Of a stretch of 64,000 nt of DNA, positions 16,332 through 26,197 are shown one piece after another. The first letter of the stretch is position 1. Every line of letters begins with the position of its first letter. Under the pieces are notes generated by a model. The model searched no databases, had not been told where the DNA came from, and worked only from the letters and a program-made list of their open reading frames with translations. The position numbers and the translations under genes are program-made. The stretch is from Planktotalea arctica (GTDB lineage Bacteria > Pseudomonadota > Alphaproteobacteria > Rhodobacterales > Rhodobacteraceae): NCBI RefSeq assembly GCF_002105285.1, contig NZ_MUHR01000001.1, forward strand, positions 186,001 to 250,000. The letters are read 5' to 3'.

Positions 16332-17203
16332 TAGCGTTTTCCGTAGTAGAGTCCCACCACATGTTCGGCCTGCGCAAAGAACAGCCAACGTGAGACGAAT
16401 ATGCCCGCAACGTGGCTCAAGACGGCGACGAGTGCAAGCATATGCCCGAAGGGCAGCAGCAGCGCGATCACGGGGATTACGAACCCAAGCCCAAGCGCGA
16501 TAATGCGCAGCTTTTGCGCGTGTTTGCGCCCGACAACATGGATGAATTCGCGCATCAGATAATTGGTGCCGGTGTGGGGCGGCTCGAAGGCTTTGACCTT
16601 GCCGATGTGGCCGAGGCCCGTCGCGCTTTCCAATGTGGAGCCGGATTGTGCGAGGCGTTTGTCACCCAAGAGCCAATAGGCGATTTGGACGATCCCTGCG
16701 ACGATCAGCAGGGGCAGGGCGATCTGCACTTGCCCTGCAAGCAGCGCGCCGCCTGCGAGGGAAAAGGCCATAAACAGTAGGCTTGTGAGTGGCATGTGCC
16801 AGCGCGGAACGGTTTTGAGCTGTGCGTAAATCATCGAGGTGGTGTAGACGGTTGCAAGCGATAGTACCGCGCCAATGCCGCCGATCAGGCCCCAATGTTG
16901 ATCCATGAAGACGCGGCCAAAGCCGTAGATCGCCATGACGATCAGAGCGGCGACGGCGCAAATTCCTTCGCGTGAAAGCCAGCTGGAACGCCACTGGCTG
17001 AACGCTTTCAACGCGCGTTCGGGGTGGCCGAGATGGAAGGTGGAGAACAACAGACCACCGACTGCGAGCACATAGGCGATTGCGAAAAAGACAAAGGCGA
17101 TAAAGCCGGTGGAGCCGGGCATGTTGATGCCGAGGAACGCAAGCAGGCCAAAGCCGAGACCAGAGAGCGTGGTGAAAAGGATAATTGATGGTGCTGGGTG
17201 CAT
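16331..17203 (-). CDS. soeC: Membrane anchor subunit of sulfite dehydrogenase (DmsC/NrfD-like)
   Basis: 290 residues from ATG 17203, preceded by GGAGGAG. About eight hydrophobic spans are visible, starting with PSIILFTTLSGLGFGLLAFL, and the conserved FSTFHLGHPERALKAFSQWR of DmsC-type quinone-interacting anchors is near residue 65. It would pass electrons from the iron-sulfur subunit to the quinone pool. Start and stop each overlap a neighbour by one base. The symbol rests on synteny with xsc, pta and tauE plus the matching A and B subunits. A generic DMSO-reductase anchor is the alternative. Confidence 0.85.
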   Translation of the reverse strand: MHPAPSIILFTTLSGLGFGLLAFLGINMPGSTGFIAFVFFAIAYVLAVGGLLFSTFHLGHPERALKAFSQWRSSWLSREGICAVAALIVMAIYGFGRVFMDQHWGLIGGIGAVLSLATVYTTSMIYAQLKTVPRWHMPLTSLLFMAFSLAGGALLAGQVQIALPLLIVAGIVQIAYWLLGDKRLAQSGSTLESATGLGHIGKVKAFEPPHTGTNYLMREFIHVVGRKHAQKLRIIALGLGFVIPVIALLLPFGHMLALVAVLSHVAGIFVSRWLFFAQAEHVVGLYYGKR

Positions 17204-17976
17204 TACTTCGCTCCTCCGGCAGAGTTGCCGGGCAGTTTGTCGAGCGCTTTGTCGAGCCATCCGAGAAAGCCGCCTGCGTCTTTTGCAACAGGCTCTAGGT
17301 AGGGCGCGAGGATGTTGAACTCTTCCATCGTGTCCTTGGGGCGTGGGGGCAGGTATTGGTTCACAGGTTTGGTGCCCATCTCTGGCATCAGATCAAAGCC
17401 ACCGCGCTCGGCGACAAGGATGCTTACGTCGGATGTTTCATCTGCAAGATCACCGAAGTGACGCGCGCCTGACGGGCATGTACGCACACAAGCAGGCTGG
17501 CGGTCTTCTTCGGGCAGGTTTTCGTTGTAGATACGGTCCACGCAGAGGGTGCATTTCTTCATCACCTTCTCGGAGGCATCCATTTCACGTGCGCCGTATG
17601 GGCAGGCCCATGCGCACAACCCGCAGCCGATGCAATCTTGCTCGTTCACCAGAACGATACCGTCCTCGACGCGCTTGTAGCTCGCGCCAGTCGGGCAAAC
17701 GGTGACACAGGGCGCGTCTTCGCAGTGCAAGCAGGATTTGGGGAAGTGGATCAGCTGGGCAGCCCCTTCATCGGGCTGAACCTCATAGCTGTGAACGCGG
17801 TTGAGGAAGGTGCCTGATGGATCACCGCCGTAAGGATCTTGATCGCTAAGCGGAGCGCCGTAGTTTTCGGTGTTCCAGCCTTTGCAGGACACAACGCAGG
17901 CATGACAGCCTACGCATGTATCAAGGTCGATGACGAGGCCGAGTTTCTTTTGGGTGCTGGTGGGCAGTGTGGTCAT
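17203..17976 (-). CDS. soeB: Iron-sulfur subunit of sulfite dehydrogenase
   Basis: 257 residues with four cysteine clusters for [4Fe-4S] centres: CVGCHACVVSCKGW, CLHCEDAPCVTVCPTGA, CIGCGLCAWACPYG and CTLCVDRI with a later CVRTCPSGA. This is the arrangement of DmsB-type electron-transfer subunits. No Tat or Sec signal is seen, which agrees with a cytoplasmic SoeAB facing inward. It would relay electrons from the molybdenum subunit to the membrane anchor. It is separated from soeA by 85 bp that contain a copy of the intergenic repeat. Confidence 0.88.
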   Translation of the reverse strand: MTTLPTSTQKKLGLVIDLDTCVGCHACVVSCKGWNTENYGAPLSDQDPYGGDPSGTFLNRVHSYEVQPDEGAAQLIHFPKSCLHCEDAPCVTVCPTGASYKRVEDGIVLVNEQDCIGCGLCAWACPYGAREMDASEKVMKKCTLCVDRIYNENLPEEDRQPACVRTCPSGARHFGDLADETSDVSILVAERGGFDLMPEMGTKPVNQYLPPRPKDTMEEFNILAPYLEPVAKDAGGFLGWLDKALDKLPGNSAGGAK

Positions 17977-18010
17977 GATCTGGCCTCTGCGTTTTGTGGT
18001 GCGGGCAGGA

Positions 18011-18054
18011 CTGGGGCGCTGCCCCAGACCCCGGAGTTTACGGGCAAGATGAAG
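18011..18054 (+). repeat. Dispersed intergenic repeat, copy 4
   Basis: CTGGGGC GCT GCCCCAG hairpin, then CCGGAGTTTA and CGGGCAAGATGAAG. The element reads on the plus strand, opposite to the operon it interrupts (between soeA and soeB). Confidence 0.7.
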
Positions 18055-18061
18055 GGAGGGG

Positions 18062-20896
18062 TCATTTCTTTGTCTGCCACTTCAATTCTTTGGGGCCAGT
18101 GCCGACCGGTGACTTGATCGGCGGGAAGGCGGGTTGGCTTTCGCTTGGGGGCGTTGCCGCCTTGGCGATTTTGACCCGCAGGTCGAACCATGCGGCTTGG
18201 CCTGTGATTGGATCGGAGTTTGACCAACGCAGGCCATCGCCCTTTGGCGGCAGCAATTCGTGGATAAGGTGGTTGAGCAAGAAGCCTTTGGTGACTTCTG
18301 GCGCGTCTTCTTCCAGTGCCCACGCGCCTTTGCGTTTGCCGATGGCGTTCCATGTCCAGACGGTATTCGCATTCAGCGCGGCCATTTCCATGACAGGCAC
18401 TGTGATAGAGCCATGCGTAGAGGAAACCGTCGCCCAGTCTTCATCCTTGAGCCCATGCTTCTGCATCAGGTTTGTTGGCAGATAGAGCGGATTGTGACCG
18501 TGGATCTGACGCAACCAAGCGTTCTGGCTGCCCCATGAGTGATACATCGCCATAGGGCGCTGCGTTAGCGCGTGGACGGGATACTCATTCACATCGACTG
18601 CGCTGTCCTCGAACGGTGCGTACCAGATCGGCAGTGGGTCCATGGTTTTCTTGACGCGTTCGCGCAGATGCTCTGGTGGTTGGCGCTCGCCATGTCCTTC
18701 GGCCGCGCGCTGGAATTTGCGCATGGGTTCAACGTAGAGCTGGAACAGATAGGGTTCAGGCTTGTCGATGATGCCCATACCAACGGCCCATTCTTGATAG
18801 GCCATGTTCCAGGGTTTGTAGTAGTTCGCGCCTGCCGGAATGTGCTCCACAAAGAAGCCGCCGTTTTCGATATAGGCATCAAGCTGCGCCTCGTTCGGAT
18901 CGCCGCGACCGTTTTGCAGACCTTTTTCACCCATGCGCCACCCCGCAAGTGGGCCAATGCCCGGCTTGCGGATGTGGTTGGTGATGTAATCGGCATAATC
19001 GGCATATTTCTGGCTGCCGTCCTCGTTGATGAAGCCCGGCAGATCAAGACGCGCGCCAAGTTCGCAGAGTACGGATTGGAAGCCGCGCACATCGCGATCA
19101 GGTTCAATCACAGGCCAACGGATTGCGTCGGCGGCTGCATCCGCTTCGCAGATCGGGCGATCAAGGAGCGAGATGCAGTCGTGACGCTCAAGGTATGTCG
19201 TGTCTGGTAGGATCAGGTCCGCGTAAGCGACCATCTCGGAGCTATAAGCATCCGAATAGATGATCCGCGGGATTACATATTCGCCTGTCGCCTCATCCTT
19301 ATCCGTCAGCATGTCGATCACGCCGCGCGTGTTCATCGAAGAATTCCACGCCATGTTCGCCATATACATGAACAGCGTGTCGATCTTGTAGGGATCACCC
19401 GCATGCGCGTTGGAAATAACCATATGCATCATGCCATGCGCAGACATGGGGTTGTCCCATGTGAACGCCTTGTCGATGCGCGCGGCAGTCCCGTCTGGCT
19501 TGAGCGCGAGGTCCTCTGGGCCGTGTACGAAGCCGAGGTGTGGACCATCGAGCGGCTTGCCCGGTGTCACGCCATAATGCGGCTTTGGGTGGATTGTTGC
19601 AGGCTTGGGGTAGGGGGGTTTGAAACGGAAACCACCCGGGACTTCGACCGTGCCGAGCAGGATCTGCAAGACATGCAAAGAGCGGCAGGTTTGGAAGCCA
19701 TTCGAGTGCGCAGAGATACCGCGCATGGAATGGAAACTGACAGGGCGTCCCGTCATCGTCTTATGCTTTTCACCGCGGAAATCGGTCCATTCCTGATCGA
19801 GTTCAAAGCTTTCTTCAAACGCGACGCGCGCGATTTCGTTGGCGATGCCGCGAATGCGTTCTGCTGAAATACCGCAATGCTCGGCCACAGCTTCGGGCGC
19901 GTATTCCTCGGACATGTAACGCTCTGCCATCAAGTGGAAGACAGGTTTATGCGTCACGCCTGCATGGCGATGCGTTGCCGACAGATCAGGGCGCACACCC
20001 TTTTGATCAAACGGTGTCAACTTGCCTGTATTGCGGTCGATCACCAGCTCTTTGCCAGCCTCGTCGCGCATCAAAAGGCCTGTCTCGCTATCTACCAAAA
20101 CGGGGGCGTTGGTATATTGCGCGAGGTACTCAAGGTCAATTTTACCAGCCTTCATCAACTCATGCACAAGTGCTAGGATAAACAACCCGTCCGTGCCGGG
20201 CGTGATGCCTACCCATTCGTCCGCGACCGCGTTGTAACCAGTCCGGATCGGGTTCACGCCAATGATCTTGGCACCGCGTTTCTTGATCTTGCCGATGCCC
20301 ATTTTGATCGGGTTGCTGTCATGATCCTCGGCAACGCCGAACAGCATAAACAGCTTGGTGTAGTCCCAATCGGGCTGGCCAAACTCCCAGAACGCACCGC
20401 CCATCGTGTAGATGCCAGCGGCGGCCATGTTTACGGAACAGAACCCGCCATGCGCCGCGTAGTTCGGTGTGCCGAAATGCTGCGCCCAGAAGGATGTGAA
20501 GGACTGCGACTGATCACGACCCGTAAAGAACGCCAGTTTCTCGGGGTTCTCTGCGCGAATAGGGGCAAGCCATTCGGTCGCGATTGTCAGCGCCTCTTCC
20601 CATGAAATTTCCTCAAACTCACCCGACCCACGTGGACCGACACGCTTAAGTGGCGCTTTCAAACGCGAGGGCGCGTTGACCTGCATGATGCCCGCAGAGC
20701 CTTTGGCGCATAGAACGCCTTTGTTCACAGGGTGGTCTTTGTTGCCCTCGATATAGGCGACCTTTTGTTTTCCATCGGGGCCCTCTTTCATATGCACGTT
20801 GATGCCGCAGCGGCAGGCACACATATAACAGGTGGTTTTGCGCACCTCGTCGGAGACGTGGGGTGACAGGTCCAGTGTGGGTTGGTCTTTGGGCAT
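18062..20896 (-). CDS. soeA: Molybdopterin sulfite dehydrogenase catalytic subunit
   Basis: 944 residues of the DMSO-reductase family. An N-terminal [4Fe-4S] motif of cysteines 23, 26, 30 and 63 (C-x2-C-x3-C-x32-C) is followed by KGSAGIMQVNAPSRLKAPL and a full bis-MGD oxidoreductase body. There is no twin-arginine leader, which fits a cytoplasmic SoeA that oxidises sulfite to sulfate. AAGGAAGA precedes the ATG. It follows xsc, pta and tauE, the enzymes that make or export sulfite from taurine, which is the main reason for calling it SoeA rather than a generic reductase or polysulfide enzyme. Confidence 0.85.
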   Translation of the reverse strand: MPKDQPTLDLSPHVSDEVRKTTCYMCACRCGINVHMKEGPDGKQKVAYIEGNKDHPVNKGVLCAKGSAGIMQVNAPSRLKAPLKRVGPRGSGEFEEISWEEALTIATEWLAPIRAENPEKLAFFTGRDQSQSFTSFWAQHFGTPNYAAHGGFCSVNMAAAGIYTMGGAFWEFGQPDWDYTKLFMLFGVAEDHDSNPIKMGIGKIKKRGAKIIGVNPIRTGYNAVADEWVGITPGTDGLFILALVHELMKAGKIDLEYLAQYTNAPVLVDSETGLLMRDEAGKELVIDRNTGKLTPFDQKGVRPDLSATHRHAGVTHKPVFHLMAERYMSEEYAPEAVAEHCGISAERIRGIANEIARVAFEESFELDQEWTDFRGEKHKTMTGRPVSFHSMRGISAHSNGFQTCRSLHVLQILLGTVEVPGGFRFKPPYPKPATIHPKPHYGVTPGKPLDGPHLGFVHGPEDLALKPDGTAARIDKAFTWDNPMSAHGMMHMVISNAHAGDPYKIDTLFMYMANMAWNSSMNTRGVIDMLTDKDEATGEYVIPRIIYSDAYSSEMVAYADLILPDTTYLERHDCISLLDRPICEADAAADAIRWPVIEPDRDVRGFQSVLCELGARLDLPGFINEDGSQKYADYADYITNHIRKPGIGPLAGWRMGEKGLQNGRGDPNEAQLDAYIENGGFFVEHIPAGANYYKPWNMAYQEWAVGMGIIDKPEPYLFQLYVEPMRKFQRAAEGHGERQPPEHLRERVKKTMDPLPIWYAPFEDSAVDVNEYPVHALTQRPMAMYHSWGSQNAWLRQIHGHNPLYLPTNLMQKHGLKDEDWATVSSTHGSITVPVMEMAALNANTVWTWNAIGKRKGAWALEEDAPEVTKGFLLNHLIHELLPPKGDGLRWSNSDPITGQAAWFDLRVKIAKAATPPSESQPAFPPIKSPVGTGPKELKWQTKK

Positions 20897-20950
20897 GTCA
20901 GATATCTTCCTTGTTGGGCGGGCGACTTTTAGTGTGGGTCAACGCTGTCG

Positions 20951-21703
20951 TCATGACAAGGTTAACCGCAGGAGACCGAAGGCTGACAGTGCGCAAAGCA
21001 GCGTCAGGCAGAATGGGCGATAATAGGGTTCGAAACGCGGCGTGAACAGTTTCATGCCAGCATATACGCCGACAATGGCGGGGATGGAAAAGATCAGGCC
21101 GCGCCAGATGGCTTGCAGGTTCATTACGTCGAACCAGAATTGCCAAACAAGCGATGTGGCTGAGCCAAGAAACAGAAACAGCGCTAAAGCAGCGCGCATT
21201 TTTCGTGCGGGGGTGTTGCTGGAGAGAACATAAATAGCAATCATCATACCTCCGACGCTGGCAAGGCCGGTGACGATACCGGCGAGCAGGCCAGAGACAT
21301 ATAGGCCTGCGCGCGTTTCCAGACCCGGAATGCGAATGCGGGCAAGCAACAATGCGGCTAGCGCGATGATCACGCAAAGCGCGACCAGTTTAGAGGTTTC
21401 CGCGTCAACATTCGTTGTCAGGGTTAGACCAATGGGGGTTCCAACTGCGGACATTATGACCAGCCCCCAGACGATTTTTCGATCTGCTTCCTGCCAGCCG
21501 CCGCGTGCCATCAGCACGCTTGCGGCGAGTTCCAGCCACCAGCAGATCGGGATTAGTTGCACGGGGGGCAGGATCAGTGCCGCGCTGGCCATGACGAGTG
21601 CGGAGAGTGCAAATCCGGAAAAGCCGCGCACGATGCCCGCGGCGAAACAAATGACCGCCAAAAGAGCGATTTCCGAACCGCTTAGGCCGAGCAAGTCTGT
21701 CAT
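20951..21703 (-). CDS. tauE: TauE/SafE family sulfite exporter
   Basis: 250 residues with about eight hydrophobic helices, beginning EIALLAVICFAAGIVRGFSG. The loop SGLLAGIVTGLASVGGMMIA is the second inverted repeat typical of TauE/SafE (DUF81) carriers. It probably exports sulfite or a related anion, protecting the cell while taurine is degraded. Its ATG overlaps the pta stop (ATGA). It lies between pta and soeA, and both routes for sulfite disposal are thus on one transcript. Confidence 0.88.
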   Translation of the reverse strand: MTDLLGLSGSEIALLAVICFAAGIVRGFSGFALSALVMASAALILPPVQLIPICWWLELAASVLMARGGWQEADRKIVWGLVIMSAVGTPIGLTLTTNVDAETSKLVALCVIIALAALLLARIRIPGLETRAGLYVSGLLAGIVTGLASVGGMMIAIYVLSSNTPARKMRAALALFLFLGSATSLVWQFWFDVMNLQAIWRGLIFSIPAIVGVYAGMKLFTPRFEPYYRPFCLTLLCALSAFGLLRLTLS

Positions 21704-22752
21704 ACGCTCTGCGCTTGAAGGGCGGTCACAGCAATCATCGCCAGAACATCGCCTGCACTACATCCACGCGAGAGGTCATTGGCGGGTTTGGCAAGGCCTT
21801 GCAAGACGGGGCCAATCGCGACCGCGCCGCCGAACCGCTGTGCGAGTTTGTAGCCGATGTTGCCCGCATCAAGGTTCGGGAAGATCAGCACATTTGCCGC
21901 ACCTTTTAGGGCACCGTTTGGCGCTTTGGAGGCGGCGACAGAGGGCACAAGTGCTGCGTCCAGCTGCAATTCGCCATCCACGATTAGATCTGGGCGTGCG
22001 GCTTTGAGAGTCTCGGTCGCCTCTTGAACTTTGGTGACGCGCTCATGTTTGGCAGAGCCATGGGTGGAGAAAGAGAGCATGCCGAGTTTCGGCTCGGAGC
22101 CAACAAGGGCTGCAAAACTATCGGCGGCTTGGGAGGCGATGCCAGCCAGTTCTTGCGCATCGGGGTCGATCACCATGCCACAATCGGAAAAGACCATTGC
22201 GGGGCGATCGAGGGGATGGCCCTCAGGCAAGATCATCAAGAAGAAGGACGACACGAGCGGCGCACTTTTGGCTTTCCCGATTACTTGTAGTGCTGCACGA
22301 ACCGTGTCCGAGGTGGTTGCAACCGCGCCGCCAATCGAGCCATCTGCGCGGCCTGTTTCAACCAGCAAAGCGGCGAAAACCAATGGGTCACGCGCCGCTT
22401 TTCTTGCCAAGTCTAGCGAGAGTTGCTTGTGGGCGCGCAGCTCTACAAACCGCGCGGCGAGGGCTTCGAAAATTCTAGAATTTTCGGGGTCGTGCACTTC
22501 GATACCGGCTGGGTCGCTCAAATCAAACGTAGCCAGTGTGGCCTGAATATCAGCCTCAGGCCCGACAAGATGCGCTTTTTTGATAAGCCCCGCGTTTAAA
22601 GCGGCGACAGCTGCTTCGACGATACGCGGATCACTGCCTTCGGCGAAGGCAATGGATTTAGGGGCCGCCGCCGCCCGCGTCATAAGGGACGCGAGCGGCG
22701 GGAGCTTGTTTGCTTGATCCAGCAAAGCGGAGTGGTGTGCATTGCCAGACAT
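21700..22752 (-). CDS. pta: Phosphate acetyltransferase
   Basis: 350 residues, the short (domain-only) Pta type. It converts acetyl phosphate from the Xsc reaction to acetyl-CoA. Family signatures are KSIAFAEGSDPRIVEAA near residue 31, RADGSIGGAVATTSDTVRAAL in the centre, and MLSFSTHGSAKHERVTKV plus GAANVLIFPNLDAGNIGYKL toward the C-terminus. It starts 6 bp after the xsc stop, the order usual in roseobacter taurine clusters. Confidence 0.93.
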   Translation of the reverse strand: MSGNAHHSALLDQANKLPPLASLMTRAAAAPKSIAFAEGSDPRIVEAAVAALNAGLIKKAHLVGPEADIQATLATFDLSDPAGIEVHDPENSRIFEALAARFVELRAHKQLSLDLARKAARDPLVFAALLVETGRADGSIGGAVATTSDTVRAALQVIGKAKSAPLVSSFFLMILPEGHPLDRPAMVFSDCGMVIDPDAQELAGIASQAADSFAALVGSEPKLGMLSFSTHGSAKHERVTKVQEATETLKAARPDLIVDGELQLDAALVPSVAASKAPNGALKGAANVLIFPNLDAGNIGYKLAQRFGGAVAIGPVLQGLAKPANDLSRGCSAGDVLAMIAVTALQAQSV

Positions 22753-22758
22753 AAGGGT

Positions 22759-24537
22759 TTAGACCGACTGCGGAACCATGTCGTCCGCGCTGATGCCAGC
22801 AACAGAAACGGGCTTTTTCATCGCATCGCGGCGGAAAGGATCACCAAGTTCCTGATTGATCATCGCCTCGATGAGGGTTGTGATGCCATTCTCCATTTGA
22901 TCTTTGATCGCTTGGCTCAGGGCGTCTGTCAGCTCTTCTTGGGTACGTGCAACGACGCCTTTGAGGCCACATGCGTTCGCGATACCGGCGTAGGACACAT
23001 CTTCGTCCAGCTCTGTGCCAACGAAGTTGTCGTCAAACCAGAGCGTCGAGTTACGCTTTTCCGCGCCCCACTGGTAGTTACGGAAGACAACCTGTGTCAT
23101 CGCAGGCCAGTCGCCGCGACCAATCGCCGTCAGCTCGTTCATCGCAATGCCGAATGCGCCATCGCCAGCAAAACCGACAACCGGAACATCTGGGCAGCCG
23201 ATCTTTGCGCCAGCAACCGCAGGCAGACCGTAACCGCATGGACCGAACAGTCCGGGTGCAAGGTACTTACGACCCGCATCAAAGTCAGGGTAGGCGTTGC
23301 CGATAGCGCAGTTGTTGCCGATGTCGGACGAAATGATTGCCTCACGTGGTAGAGCCGCCTGAATTGCACGCCATGCCATACGCGGCGACATCCAGTCAGG
23401 CTTGGCGGCACGTGCGCGCACGTTCCAGTCTGTGCCCGGATCGTCGTTCTCGTCTGTCATGGATGTCAGCTCTTGCGCCCAAGACGACTTTTTCTGCGCG
23501 ATGTTGGACTTGCGTGCATCGCGGCCCGCGTCGCCTGCATCGTCAGACAATTGCGCCAAGATGCCCTGCGCCACTTTCGCAGCATCGCCAACGATACCAA
23601 CTGTGACCTTTTTGGTCAGGCCAATGCGGTCAGGGTTGATGTCGACCTGGATGATCTTCGCGTCTGCTGGCCAGTATTCAATGCCGTACCCGGGCAATGT
23701 AGAGAACGGGTTAAGGCGCGTGCCAAGGCACAGCACAACGTCCGCGTCTTTGATCAATTCCATACCCGCTTTTGAACCGTTGTATCCCAGCGGACCTGCG
23801 AAGAGCGGGTGTGACCCCGGGAACGCATCATTGTGCTGGTAGCCAACGCAAACGGGCGCTGTCAGGCGCTCTGCGAGCAGCTTGGACGCTTCAATGCCAC
23901 CCTTGGATAGAACAACGCCTGCGCCGTTCAGGATGACCGGGTTCTTTGCTGCGGACAAAAGCGCCGCCGCTTCTGCAACAGAGTTCGTGCCGCCAGATGA
24001 GGCTTCAAATTCGATTGGGTCTGCGATTTCTACATCGATCACCTGCGTCCAGAAATCGCGTGGGATGTTCAGTTGCGCAGGACCTGAAAGTCGCTTCGCC
24101 TGAGAGATCACACGTGTCAGCACCTCGACAACGCGGGAGGGGTCGCGCACTTCTTCCTGGTAGGCAACCATGTCTTCGAACAATTTCATTTGCTCGACTT
24201 CTTGGAATCCACCTTGGCCGATCGTCTTGTTCGCTGCCTGCGGCGTGACGAGCAGCAAAGGTGTGTGGTTCCAATACGCTGTCTTAACGGCCGTCACGAA
24301 GTTGGTGATGCCGGGACCGTTCTGAGCGATCATCATGCTCATCTTGCCTGTGGCGCGCGTGTAGCCATCTGCCATCATGCCTGCGCTGCCCTCGTGGGCG
24401 CAGTCCCAGAATTTGATGCCGGCTTTGGGGAAGATGTCCGAGATCGGCATCATGGCAGAGCCGATGATCCCAAATGCGTGCTCGATACCGTGGCGTTGCA
24501 GAACCTTAACAAAGGCCTCTTCGGTGGTCATCTTCAT
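22759..24537 (-). CDS. xsc: Sulfoacetaldehyde acetyltransferase
   Basis: 592 residues, a thiamine-diphosphate enzyme of the acetohydroxyacid-synthase fold. It converts sulfoacetaldehyde and phosphate to acetyl phosphate and sulfite. The catalytic glutamate lies in CAHEGSAGMMADGYTRATG, the diphosphate-binding motif is GDGAFGIAMNELTAIGRGDW followed by the Asn of RNYQWG, and KRNSTLWFDDNFVGTELDED is characteristic of Xsc. It is the first gene of the leftward operon. Two exact CTGGCCCTAT boxes 23 bp apart lie upstream. Confidence 0.94.
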   Translation of the reverse strand: MKMTTEEAFVKVLQRHGIEHAFGIIGSAMMPISDIFPKAGIKFWDCAHEGSAGMMADGYTRATGKMSMMIAQNGPGITNFVTAVKTAYWNHTPLLLVTPQAANKTIGQGGFQEVEQMKLFEDMVAYQEEVRDPSRVVEVLTRVISQAKRLSGPAQLNIPRDFWTQVIDVEIADPIEFEASSGGTNSVAEAAALLSAAKNPVILNGAGVVLSKGGIEASKLLAERLTAPVCVGYQHNDAFPGSHPLFAGPLGYNGSKAGMELIKDADVVLCLGTRLNPFSTLPGYGIEYWPADAKIIQVDINPDRIGLTKKVTVGIVGDAAKVAQGILAQLSDDAGDAGRDARKSNIAQKKSSWAQELTSMTDENDDPGTDWNVRARAAKPDWMSPRMAWRAIQAALPREAIISSDIGNNCAIGNAYPDFDAGRKYLAPGLFGPCGYGLPAVAGAKIGCPDVPVVGFAGDGAFGIAMNELTAIGRGDWPAMTQVVFRNYQWGAEKRNSTLWFDDNFVGTELDEDVSYAGIANACGLKGVVARTQEELTDALSQAIKDQMENGITTLIEAMINQELGDPFRRDAMKKPVSVAGISADDMVPQSV

Positions 24538-24630
24538 GGATGCGCTCCTAAAGCTATCTTATGGAATGAAAAGCGCCCGCAACTAGGGCAGGCGATTTAG
24601 CGCGACTTTACGGATTGTGAGAGATTCCAG

Positions 24631-24663
24631 ATAGGGCCAGTTCGCGAGCTCGGATAGGGCCAG
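24631..24663 (-). promoter_or_regulatory. Probable TauR operator upstream of xsc
   Basis: On the minus strand CTGGCCCTAT occurs twice, at 24654-24663 and 24631-24640, exactly 23 bp apart start to start (about two helical turns). The same decamer occurs in the tpa promoter. Direct repeats with a CTGG core are what MocR-type TauR is reported to bind. The boxes lie about 95-125 bp upstream of the xsc ATG. Confidence 0.7.
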
Positions 24664-24680
24664 CGCAGCTCAGGTGAGAC

Positions 24681-26150
24681 TTAGCGTCTCATTAACGTAC
24701 CAATGCCGCTGGCAACGCGCGCGACCCCTTCGGGAATCCTTGCCAGCGGGATAGAGGAATAGGCCAGCCTGTAGTAGTTGTTTTCGACGGCATCCCGGCG
24801 AAAGAACGAATGACCCGGCTCGATCAACACATCTTGGGCGCGCAGGTTCGTGGCAAGCTCTTGGGTGTCCACGTTTTCAGGGGCGCGCATCCAGAAGCTC
24901 GATCCGCCGAACACGCCGCGCCCTGCGATGTCCAGGCCATGATGGTTGAGCGCATGCTCCATTCCGCTGCGCCGCTCTTTGAACGTCTTGCCCATCTTGC
25001 GCACCAGCGCATCGTAATGCCCGAGCGAGAGGAAGTAGGCGGCGGTGCGCTGAATGTGCCCCGGTGGGTGGCGCAGCACAGAGGCGCGCAGCGCGCGGGC
25101 TTCGCGGATGAAAGGCTCCGAGCCGACAAGATAACCAAGGCGCAAGCCAGGAAACAGCGATTTGGAAAAGCTGCCGATGTAAATTACCCGTCCCTCTTCA
25201 TCGAGCGATTTGAGCGCAGGCAGAGGCGCATCAAGAAAGGACATTTCGAATTCATAATCATCCTCGACGATTACGGCCTCAAGTTCTTTTGCGCGCGCCA
25301 GCAAGGCTTTGCGCCGCGTGTGAGGCATGGTGGCAGAGGTCGGACATTGATGACTGGGCGTGGCGAAAATGACGTCCGTGCCGTCCTCGATCAGGTGGGG
25401 CTGTAGCCCGTCGCGATCCACGGGGACTTGGGACAGGTGGCACCGTGATTGCGTCAGAATATCGCGAAGCGCGTGATAGCAAGGGTCTTCGATCGCGGCG
25501 GTGCGCCGCTGCGTCAGCAGAATTTGCGCCGTCAGCCAAAGCGCGTTTTGCGCACCGACCGTGATCAGCACTTCTTCGGGGCGGGCCACGATCCCGCGCC
25601 GCGGTAGCGTATGGCGCAGGATGAATTCGATCAGTTGTGGATCGTCCTGATCATAATAGTCCGCCGTCAGTGCACCGAAATCACGCGCGCCTAAGGCTTG
25701 CAGTGCGCAGAGCCGCCAATTGGCATGATCGAACAGCGTTTGGTCGACCTGGCCATAGATAAAGGGATACCTATATTTTGCCCAATCGGCGGGTTTGGAT
25801 GGTGTCGAGCCGCCTGTGAAGCGCTGCCCGATGGCGCGGGTCCAATCGACGCTATCATTGCGCTCGGCTGCGGGTTCGAAGCGGGGTGGCTCGGGTGCGT
25901 TTTGCGAGACGAAATAGCCCGAACGCCCTTTGCTGGTCAGATAATCATTGGCCTGCAATTCGGTGTAGGCCAGCGTGACGGTAATCCGGCTAACCCCGAG
26001 GTGGAGCGCAAGTTTGCGCGAAGAGGGCAGTTTCTCGCCCTTGCGAAACCGCCCCGAAAGGATGCCCTGCGCAATCACTTGCTGGATTTGCGCTTGCAAA
26101 GTGCCTTGCGCATCAGGGTTCAGGAAAAATGTATCGATCGAAATAGCCAT
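24681..26150 (-). CDS. tauR: MocR/GntR-type taurine regulator
   Basis: 489 residues. The N-terminal GntR winged helix (KGEKLPSSRKLALHLGVSRI) is fused to an aminotransferase-like domain. The PLP-lysine context is IYIGSFSKSLFPGLRLGYLV. TauR activates taurine genes in related bacteria, probably sensing a pathway metabolite through PLP. I place the start at 26150 (MAISIDTFF), where homologues start; the frame extends upstream but without support. Its own promoter carries a 23-bp-spaced CTGG box pair. It sits between the xsc operon and the pseudogene region. Confidence 0.85.
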   Translation of the reverse strand: MAISIDTFFLNPDAQGTLQAQIQQVIAQGILSGRFRKGEKLPSSRKLALHLGVSRITVTLAYTELQANDYLTSKGRSGYFVSQNAPEPPRFEPAAERNDSVDWTRAIGQRFTGGSTPSKPADWAKYRYPFIYGQVDQTLFDHANWRLCALQALGARDFGALTADYYDQDDPQLIEFILRHTLPRRGIVARPEEVLITVGAQNALWLTAQILLTQRRTAAIEDPCYHALRDILTQSRCHLSQVPVDRDGLQPHLIEDGTDVIFATPSHQCPTSATMPHTRRKALLARAKELEAVIVEDDYEFEMSFLDAPLPALKSLDEEGRVIYIGSFSKSLFPGLRLGYLVGSEPFIREARALRASVLRHPPGHIQRTAAYFLSLGHYDALVRKMGKTFKERRSGMEHALNHHGLDIAGRGVFGGSSFWMRAPENVDTQELATNLRAQDVLIEPGHSFFRRDAVENNYYRLAYSSIPLARIPEGVARVASGIGTLMRR

Positions 26151-26164
26151 GACCAAGAGGATAG

Positions 26165-26197
26165 TCTGGCTATAGAGGCAAAGACAACTGGACATAT
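26165..26197 (+). promoter_or_regulatory. Probable TauR operator upstream of tauR
   Basis: CTGGCTATAG at 26165-26174 and CTGGACATAT at 26188-26197, again 23 bp apart. The boxes read on the plus strand, away from tauR and toward the remnant genes at 26396 onward, so they may have served a divergent taurine promoter now lost as well as autoregulation. Confidence 0.55.
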